Origin: JBCBWG01 sp039039985
GTDB taxonomy: Bacteria > Pseudomonadota > Alphaproteobacteria > Rhizobiales > Hyphomicrobiaceae
DNA: 64,000 nucleotides
Assembly (NCBI GenBank): GCA_039039985.1
Contig: JBCCOV010000004.1
Location: 1-64,000 of the forward strand
Direction of reading: 5' to 3'
Position numbers and translations under genes: made by a program. Shown here one piece after another: positions 58,432-64,000 of this stretch. The notes beneath the pieces are model-generated. The model saw only the letters and a list, made by a program, of their open reading frames with translations. It had not been told where the DNA came from and searched no databases. Position 1 is the first letter of the stretch; each line of letters begins with the position of its first letter.

Positions 58432-60318
58432 CTAAACGGATGCCGGGTTCGTCGCCGCCTTCGCGCGTCGGTCTGCGACGACCAGGAGCAGCAACGCAGT
58501 TGCGCCGGCCATGTCCGTAACGATCCCCTGATGGAGCAAGGCAATACCAGCCGCGGCAACGAGCGGCCGTCGCAGCAGTCCAAGCGGTGATCGCAGCTGC
58601 CCCACGACGCTGGCGGCGATCGCGAATACGCCGATCAATCCGGAGGCGGCAGCCAATCCGATCTCAAGCCACGTTCCGTTCATCATGAGCGCCGGGCCGA
58701 AGAAAAACATGTATGGCAGGATGTAGCAGGTGATGCCGTACATGAAGGCGGTCCAGCCGACTTTGTTGATATCGGCCTTGGCGATGCCGGCGGCGACATA
58801 CGAGGCGAGCGCGACGGGCGGCGTTATGGTCGATACGCAGCCGTAAAAGAAGACGAACATATGCGCTGTGAGAAGCGGGACGCCGAGTTCGGCAAGGGCC
58901 GGGGCCACGACCGTCGCCAGCACGAGGTAAGCCGCCGTTGTCGGCAGCCCCATACCCAGGACGATTGCCGTGATCATCGTCAGCGCCAGCGCAATCAGGG
59001 TGATGCCACCAGATGTCGATATGATCAGGCTGGAGATTTTTGAGCCCAGCCCGGTGATGCCCAATGTGCCTGCGATGATACCCGCGGCGGCACAGGCCGC
59101 TGCAATTGGTACAATACTCTTTGCGCCCAGGGTGATTGCGCGGGCCGATTTCACAAGGATGTCCGTCGAGATTCGCCGCGTCCAAAGTACGTGGCAGACA
59201 AGAAGCACAATGATCGAGATGTAGGAGGCCTTGAACGGCGAATAACCGTTCAGCATCAACGCGATCATAGTGATGAACGGGATGATGTACTGGCCGCCCT
59301 TGAGCGTGACCATCAGCAGCGATTCATCGTCCGTCTCGTCTTGTGTGACGGGTTTGATATCGCTTTTGACGGCGCGGAGGTGCACGACGAACAGGACCGA
59401 GGCGAAAAACAAAAGCGCCGGAATGAGAGCGGCCGCCATGATGTTCGTGTACGGCACGCCGATGACCTCGGCCATGATAAAGGCCGCGGCGCCCATGACC
59501 GGCGGCATGATCTGCCCGCCGGTGGAGACGACGGCTTCGATTGCGCCGGATTCATGGTTCTTGTAGCCTTCCTTCTTCATCATCGGGATGGTCAGCGTGC
59601 CGGTGACGGCGACGTTGCCGGCGGCCGAGCCCGAGATCATTCCGAGGAGCGTGCTGAAGAGCACAGCGGTCTTTGCGCCCGCAGCCCGCATGCCGCGCGT
59701 GATGCGGCTGGCGATTTTGAAGAAGAAGTCGCCGGCGCCGAACTCGCTGAGGAATGCGCCATAGATTGCGAAGAGGACGATGTAGGTCGCCGACACGCCG
59801 ATTGGTAGGCCGTAAAGCCCTTGCGATGTCGTCGTCAGAAACTCGGACATGCGGGTGACGGAGTAGCCGCGGCCCTCAAGCACGCCCGGCAGATAAGGAC
59901 TGTAGAACGGGTAGGTAAAGAAGACGAGACAAATGACAGCAAGGATCAGTCCGACGCCGCGGCGGGCGGCCTCCAGCACGAGCAAAAGGATGACCAGACC
60001 GACAGTTGCGTCAAGCGGTTCCGTTTCGCCGCCGCTGAAGGCGATGTCCTGCCAGCGACTGAGAATGTAGAGTGAGCTGCCGATCGCGGCGCCAACCAAT
60101 AACAAGCTGAAAATGCGATCGAGAATATTGCCCTGCCAGCGTTCGAGCGTGGGCCGCATCATGAACAGCAGCGACAGCATCATCAGAAGATGGAAAACCC
60201 GAACCTCACGTGTCGAAAGCACAAACAATCCCGACACGTTGAGAAGATGGAACGCACCGATTGTGAACGCGAATGCGGCAATGACCCATTCGAGGCCGTT
60301 GTCAAACTTGCTTTTCAT
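58432..60318 (-). CDS. TRAP transporter fused permease (DctQ-DctM type, TAXI-associated)
   Basis: A 628-residue membrane protein in which the small and large TRAP subunits are fused. The first part (about 1-150) has four helices; the rest (about 160-560) is DctM-like, with LIGMISGSAAGNVAVTGTLT-like, QIMPPVMGAAAFIMAEVIGV and GMGLPTTAAYLVLATVVAPA. Extra C-terminal helices (about 560-628) are typical of this fused family. I chose ATG 60318, with GGAG 7 bases upstream. It takes substrate from the TAXI binding protein encoded 90 bp upstream. Neighbouring enzymes suggest malonate or a related dicarboxylate. Confidence 0.92.
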   Translation of the reverse strand: MKSKFDNGLEWVIAAFAFTIGAFHLLNVSGLFVLSTREVRVFHLLMMLSLLFMMRPTLERWQGNILDRIFSLLLVGAAIGSSLYILSRWQDIAFSGGETEPLDATVGLVILLLVLEAARRGVGLILAVICLVFFTYPFYSPYLPGVLEGRGYSVTRMSEFLTTTSQGLYGLPIGVSATYIVLFAIYGAFLSEFGAGDFFFKIASRITRGMRAAGAKTAVLFSTLLGMISGSAAGNVAVTGTLTIPMMKKEGYKNHESGAIEAVVSTGGQIMPPVMGAAAFIMAEVIGVPYTNIMAAALIPALLFFASVLFVVHLRAVKSDIKPVTQDETDDESLLMVTLKGGQYIIPFITMIALMLNGYSPFKASYISIIVLLVCHVLWTRRISTDILVKSARAITLGAKSIVPIAAACAAAGIIAGTLGITGLGSKISSLIISTSGGITLIALALTMITAIVLGMGLPTTAAYLVLATVVAPALAELGVPLLTAHMFVFFYGCVSTITPPVALASYVAAGIAKADINKVGWTAFMYGITCYILPYMFFFGPALMMNGTWLEIGLAAASGLIGVFAIAASVVGQLRSPLGLLRRPLVAAAGIALLHQGIVTDMAGATALLLLVVADRRAKAATNPASV

Positions 60319-60377
60319 GTCGGCGCTCCGCATCAACGCACGGGATGGGCGAGCCGGCTTGCGTGCGGCCCGCTCAA

Positions 60378-60396
60378 CCGATCCGATTCAGATCGG
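60378..60396 (-). terminator. Small hairpin between TAXI binding-protein and permease genes
   Basis: CCGATC and GATCGG form a 6-bp stem with a 7-base loop in the 90-bp gap. It is weak alone but occupies the same place as the hairpins in the other three transporter operons. Confidence 0.4.
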
Positions 60397-60408
60397 CGAT
60401 CGTGTGGG

Positions 60409-61344
60409 TTACTTTTTGAAGTAGCGTGCAGCACCCGGATGCAGCGGAATTCTCAAGCTGAGCGAGCGCTCAGGCACAATTTGGCGCGCGGACGCGTTAG
60501 TTACGCGCAGTTCATCCAGATTGCCGTAGATCGCCTTGGTGATTGCGAACGCGCGGTCGTCGCTCATGTCGGCATTCACGATCAGCATGTTGTTGACGCC
60601 AAGTGCGATGCCTTCCGACGGGGTCCGGTAGACGTCCCTTTTGACAACGACCTTGTTGTAGTTGGGGTACTTTTTCAGCGCGGCGGTCATGACGTCGTCG
60701 GCGAGGTTGATGAACTTCAGGCCCTTGTTGGCGCGCGCCTGCATAACCGCACCGGCCGGATATCCGCTCAAGGCAAATGCCGCATCAACGTTGCCGTCTG
60801 CCAGTTGGCTGAAGCCGTCGGCATAGGACAGGAAGCTTGGCGTGATGTCTTTAATGGTCATGCCGTGCATGCCGAGGACCTGGCGCAGGAACGGCAGCGT
60901 GCCGCCACCGGCAGGACCAACCGCGACGCGCTTGCCTTTGAGATCCTTGATGCCTTTGATCGCGGAATTCTCGAGCGTCATGATGTGCAAGATGCTGAAA
61001 TGGAGGGAGCCGATTGCCCTCAGGTTCATCTTGCCGCCTTTTTTGTACATCGCAGCGCCCTTGTTGGCGAAGACGGCAAGGTTGTTATTTGTAATGCCGA
61101 TGTCGACTTCACCTTTGGAGACGAGGCGCGGGTTTTGTACGGAGCCTTGGGTGACGATTGGCACCATCGTCAGGCCGTCTGCATGCTTGTTGATGAGCGA
61201 GGATAGGCCTTGGCCAAGCGGATAGAACGCGCCGCCCTGGCTTGCTGTTCCCATCCGCAGTTCTGCTGCAGGCACGCTCGCAGCCGTTGCGGCAACGCCG
61301 GCCGCTACAATGAGCGCCGATAATCCTGTTTTGATAAACTTCAT
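60409..61344 (-). CDS. TAXI-family TRAP transporter solute-binding protein
   Basis: A 311-residue periplasmic protein. The signal peptide (KTGLSALIVAAGVAATAASV) ends near PAAEL. TAXI-family features follow: LRMGTASQGGAFYPLGQGLS, VTQGSVQNPRLVSKGEVDIG, LKGKRVAVGPAGGGTLPFLR and ADGNVDAAFALSGYPAGAVM. GGAGGAG lies about 10 bases before ATG 61344. It delivers substrate to the fused permease encoded next. It lies 150 bp after the CoA-transferase/decarboxylase gene, so the imported acid is probably that enzyme's substrate. Confidence 0.93.
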   Translation of the reverse strand: MKFIKTGLSALIVAAGVAATAASVPAAELRMGTASQGGAFYPLGQGLSSLINKHADGLTMVPIVTQGSVQNPRLVSKGEVDIGITNNNLAVFANKGAAMYKKGGKMNLRAIGSLHFSILHIMTLENSAIKGIKDLKGKRVAVGPAGGGTLPFLRQVLGMHGMTIKDITPSFLSYADGFSQLADGNVDAAFALSGYPAGAVMQARANKGLKFINLADDVMTAALKKYPNYNKVVVKRDVYRTPSEGIALGVNNMLIVNADMSDDRAFAITKAIYGNLDELRVTNASARQIVPERSLSLRIPLHPGAARYFKK

Positions 61345-61494
61345 GGTCGTGTCTCCTCCCGTGTTAAGCGGCCGGTTGTTGTGAATGCGTCCGGCTTCGA
61401 AAACGATGCAGTGTCTACTTCTTCGATTACGGCTGGATTTGCCCACTCCTCTTTCGTTTCGTCGCGCGTTGTCGAAGCCTGCTGCGCCTCGCTG

Positions 61495-64000
61495 TTATCG
61501 ACTCCGTATTCCGGGCATAAAATCTCGGGCGACGCTTAAAAGGCGGCTGTCGGATGGCGAAATAAGGTCGCCAACCTCTTTCGACCGTGCAACGGGCTGT
61601 CGATTTGCAAATGCCTCGTGGTTGTCGGCGATTGATGTGAGATCATAGAGATAGTTGACCATCACGCCGTAGGAGTTCTTCAGGCCGGACGCTGATAAAT
61701 CGGATGCCCAGTTCACGCGTTCGACGCGTGCACCGTTTCCAAGATGAAAACGTGCGACCGGATCTCCAGGCCCGCGAGGGTTGCCTTCGCCAACGAGATA
61801 GCGCGCAGTGAGCGGCAAGAGGGCGGACTTCAGAGTTTCGGCGTGTGATCCGTCGAAGCGTTCGGCCCTGGCTTTGTCCAATAGACGATCGATTGCCGCT
61901 GGAAGTTCGTCGCTGTCAGCTGCGGCAAGCAGTTCCGATGCAACAGCCTCCGGGATCATGGCAGAGAGGTCCGTTTGCGGATTCTCGACAAATCTTCGCA
62001 GACCGGGAATTGGCGAGAGCGTGGCAAATGTCTTGAGATTTGGAAGTTCGCTGGCGAGATCCGTTGCAACCTGCTTGATCAGGAAGTTGCCAAAGGCGAT
62101 GCTGCGAAGGCCGGGTTGGCAGTTGGAGATCGAATAGAAGACCGCGGTATTGGCCGAGGCCGCCAATTCCATGCCTCTGACTTTTGTGGGCATCGGCGCC
62201 CGCAGGATCGGTTCAATGCGATCCGACATCTCGGAGACCAATGCGATTTCGATGAAAATCAGCGGTTCATTTGGAAGGGCCGGGTGGAAGAAACCAAAAC
62301 ACCTGCGATCGCCACTTAGCCGGCGTTGCAGGTCATCCCAACCGTCGATCGAATGCACCGCCTCGTACGCGATCAGCTTCTCCAAAATCGATGCGGGAGT
62401 GTTCCAGTCAATGCGCCGCAGCTCGAGAAATCCCCGGTTGAACCAGGAATTGAACAAGTGCTTCAGGTCGTCGTTGACACCGTTGAGTTCCGGCGCCGAT
62501 CGCAGAACGCCCAACAGGTCTTTACGGAGGTTGACGAGCAGCTGCGTGCCGCCCGGCGCCATATTGGCGCGCCGGAAGAGTTCCTGACGCGGCGGCTCGA
62601 CAGCGGCGATAAGCGCGGACATCGTGTGCTGATTGGCGTCTGCACGCCAGGCATCCATCGCCCGTTGGACGGCGTCCGGATCCGGATCATAACGCTCGGC
62701 AAGAAGCGTGAACACCTGGCGACGTTGTTCAGCATTGGCCTTGGATAGAAGTTCGACGAACTCGACGGCAATCGCCGTGCCGAGGACTTCACCACGTTGG
62801 GAAATGAGTGCGTCGGCAAGTTTCTGTGCGCGTTCGACGAAGCTGTCGTTGCGGTTGACGAGAGTTACGCTCAGTTCCGGCCGGCGAGAAAACAGGCGGC
62901 TGAACTGGTCGAGGTAGCGGAGCGGACGTGACGCGATGCTGGTCGTGGCAACCGGCGCAACGGTGACGGCCGTATTCTCGATCGGCTGCAGCTCCGTTTT
63001 GCGTTTGAAGTCGGCAAGGATCTGTTCACGATTTTCGTCGAGAAGCGGCGCGGCTGGTCGTGTGGCGGGATCCGCAAAGCCGGACAGCTTGATGGGATTG
63101 CCGGCCATCGCAAGTTGACCTGCAACGGGATGATTGGTTTCGACGATCATGTTTCGCGCGCGCACCTGCGGGTCTGCCACCACTTGATCGATTGTGTTGA
63201 TTGGCCCGGCCGGCACGCCGGCGTCCGTCAGGATCGAGATCCAGTCTGCGGCCGGTTTGCCGGCCAGCGTTGCATTCAACTCGGCAAACAACGCTTCCCA
63301 GTTTTGCGTGCGCAGGTCGTTCGACCGAAACCGCGCATCGGCCTCCAAATCCGTTCGTTCCATCGCGGTGAGAAGCTTGGCGAAGAGGCTGTCGTTTCCG
63401 GCGGCCAATACGAACCATGTGTCTGCGGCGCTAAAGGCTGCGAAGGGTGTGATCGTCGGATGCCGCGCGCCGATCGGTCCGGCAATGTCGCCGGACGCGA
63501 CATACCTGGCGATCGCGTTTTCAAGCAGGGCGACCTGGCAGTCCAGCATCGCGACGTCGACTTTGATCGCGCGCCCAGTTGTTGCACGATGCAACAAGGC
63601 CGCGTTGATGCCGATGGCTGTGAACAGGCCTGCTGCGATGTCGCCGATGGCCGAGCCAACACGTACGGGCGGCCCCCCGGGTGTACCCGTAATGCTCATA
63701 AGGCCGCCCATGGCCTGCACGATCATATCGTAAGCGGCGCGGTTAGCATAGGGTCCCGAATGTCCAAATCCTGACGCGGCGGCGTAGATGAGGTTTGGAA
63801 ACTGTGTGTTGATGTCGTGCCAGCCGAAGCCCAGGCGTTCCATCGTGCCGGGGCGAAAGTTCTCGACCAGAACGTCGGCGCCATGCAGCAGGTCGCGGAA
63901 CACCTGCCGGTCAGCGTCGTCCTTGAGGTTCAACGCGATCGATTCCTTGCCGCGGTTCAACGATGCAAAGTAAGCCGACTGGCCATTGGTGAATGGGCCG
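61495..64000 (-). CDS. Fusion of family III CoA-transferase and malonyl-CoA decarboxylase (5' end outside window)
   Basis: At least 834 residues are visible; the frame is open to the window edge (its first readable residues are GPFTNGQSAYFAS). Residues about 1-320 are a CaiB/BaiF CoA-transferase: SLNRGKESIALNLKDD, VLVENFRPGTMERLG, AAYDMIVQAMGGLMSITG and VDVAMLDCQVALLENA with the catalytic Asp. Residues about 375-830 are malonyl-CoA decarboxylase, with its helical N-domain, then FIEIALVSEMS, VFYSISNCQPGLRSIAFGNF, the TLSPIPG block and ARFHLGNGARVERVNW with the catalytic His. Together the chain could charge malonate with CoA and decarboxylate it to acetyl-CoA. These are normally separate proteins; there is no stop or frameshift between them. 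Confidence 0.9.
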   Translation of the reverse strand, partial: GPFTNGQSAYFASLNRGKESIALNLKDDADRQVFRDLLHGADVLVENFRPGTMERLGFGWHDINTQFPNLIYAAASGFGHSGPYANRAAYDMIVQAMGGLMSITGTPGGPPVRVGSAIGDIAAGLFTAIGINAALLHRATTGRAIKVDVAMLDCQVALLENAIARYVASGDIAGPIGARHPTITPFAAFSAADTWFVLAAGNDSLFAKLLTAMERTDLEADARFRSNDLRTQNWEALFAELNATLAGKPAADWISILTDAGVPAGPINTIDQVVADPQVRARNMIVETNHPVAGQLAMAGNPIKLSGFADPATRPAAPLLDENREQILADFKRKTELQPIENTAVTVAPVATTSIASRPLRYLDQFSRLFSRRPELSVTLVNRNDSFVERAQKLADALISQRGEVLGTAIAVEFVELLSKANAEQRRQVFTLLAERYDPDPDAVQRAMDAWRADANQHTMSALIAAVEPPRQELFRRANMAPGGTQLLVNLRKDLLGVLRSAPELNGVNDDLKHLFNSWFNRGFLELRRIDWNTPASILEKLIAYEAVHSIDGWDDLQRRLSGDRRCFGFFHPALPNEPLIFIEIALVSEMSDRIEPILRAPMPTKVRGMELAASANTAVFYSISNCQPGLRSIAFGNFLIKQVATDLASELPNLKTFATLSPIPGLRRFVENPQTDLSAMIPEAVASELLAAADSDELPAAIDRLLDKARAERFDGSHAETLKSALLPLTARYLVGEGNPRGPGDPVARFHLGNGARVERVNWASDLSASGLKNSYGVMVNYLYDLTSIADNHEAFANRQPVARSKEVGDLISPSDSRLLSVARDFMPGIRSR

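Noticed and set aside
60190..61206. Plus-strand open frame of about 338 codons across the TAXI and permease genes
   Set aside because: It runs antisense to the well-supported TAXI binding protein; high G+C sequence creates such shadow frames.

Overview
The window looks like a stretch of chromosome from a free-living, metabolically versatile alphaproteobacterium. G+C is high (roughly 60 % by eye). The gene families point the same way: an RpoE/ChrR ECF sigma/zinc anti-sigma pair, a MaeB-type malic enzyme, transketolase next to phosphoglycerate kinase, GntR regulators of the FCD type, and many solute uptake systems that depend on binding proteins. I see no rRNA, tRNA, CRISPR array, prophage or insertion sequence, so this is gene-dense chromosome rather than an obvious island. 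Genus cannot be assigned from the sequence alone.

Layout. (1) 1-8295: a divergent GntR regulator (cut by the window edge) and a long plus-strand catabolic operon: FAH-family hydrolase, ABC importer with two permeases, Ldh_2-family dehydrogenase, second FAH protein, LigI-like amidohydrolase. (2) 8322-13080: a LysR regulator resembling OxyR but without the peroxidatic cysteine, divergent from uspE-sbtA-sbtB (stress protein, bicarbonate-type transporter and its PII-like partner), then two small unknown genes. (3) 13251-18215: a large TPR-CHAT (caspase-like) protein facing away from an unknown 312-residue protein, and a small secreted protein. (4) 18379-28065: maeB, an M20 peptidase, an oxalyl-CoA-ligase-like enzyme with a ketopantoate-reductase-like enzyme and an M24 peptidase, and a DHA2 efflux pump. 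(5) 28432-35919: NfeD-slipin membrane pair, a frameshifted endonuclease/exonuclease/phosphatase gene, rpoE-chrR with a matching ECF promoter, a CPA2 antiporter and a PfkB kinase. (6) 36176-41441: tkt, pgk, ccdA, thiD. (7) 41472-45757: a tripartite tricarboxylate transporter with fused TctA-TctB and a PrpF/GalD-type tautomerase. (8) 46547-55912: a DUF3500 Tat protein with an iodotyrosine-deiodinase-like flavoenzyme, aroQ, a Gfo/Idh/MocA dehydrogenase, aroE, a VWA protein, a DctPQM TRAP transporter and a GlcG/HbpS protein. (9) 56091-64000: a cupin, a GntR regulator, and a minus-strand operon encoding a CoA-transferase fused to malonyl-CoA decarboxylase, a TAXI-TRAP transporter and another cupin.

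Common logic. Four separate uptake systems (ABC, TTT, DctPQM TRAP, TAXI TRAP) each sit with enzymes that could act on the imported acid, and each has an RNA hairpin in the gap between the binding-protein gene and the permease gene. The strongest candidates for something new are the CoA-transferase/malonyl-CoA decarboxylase fusion operon, which looks like a rebuilt mat (malonate) operon, and the TPR-CHAT protein with its uncharacterised divergent neighbour.
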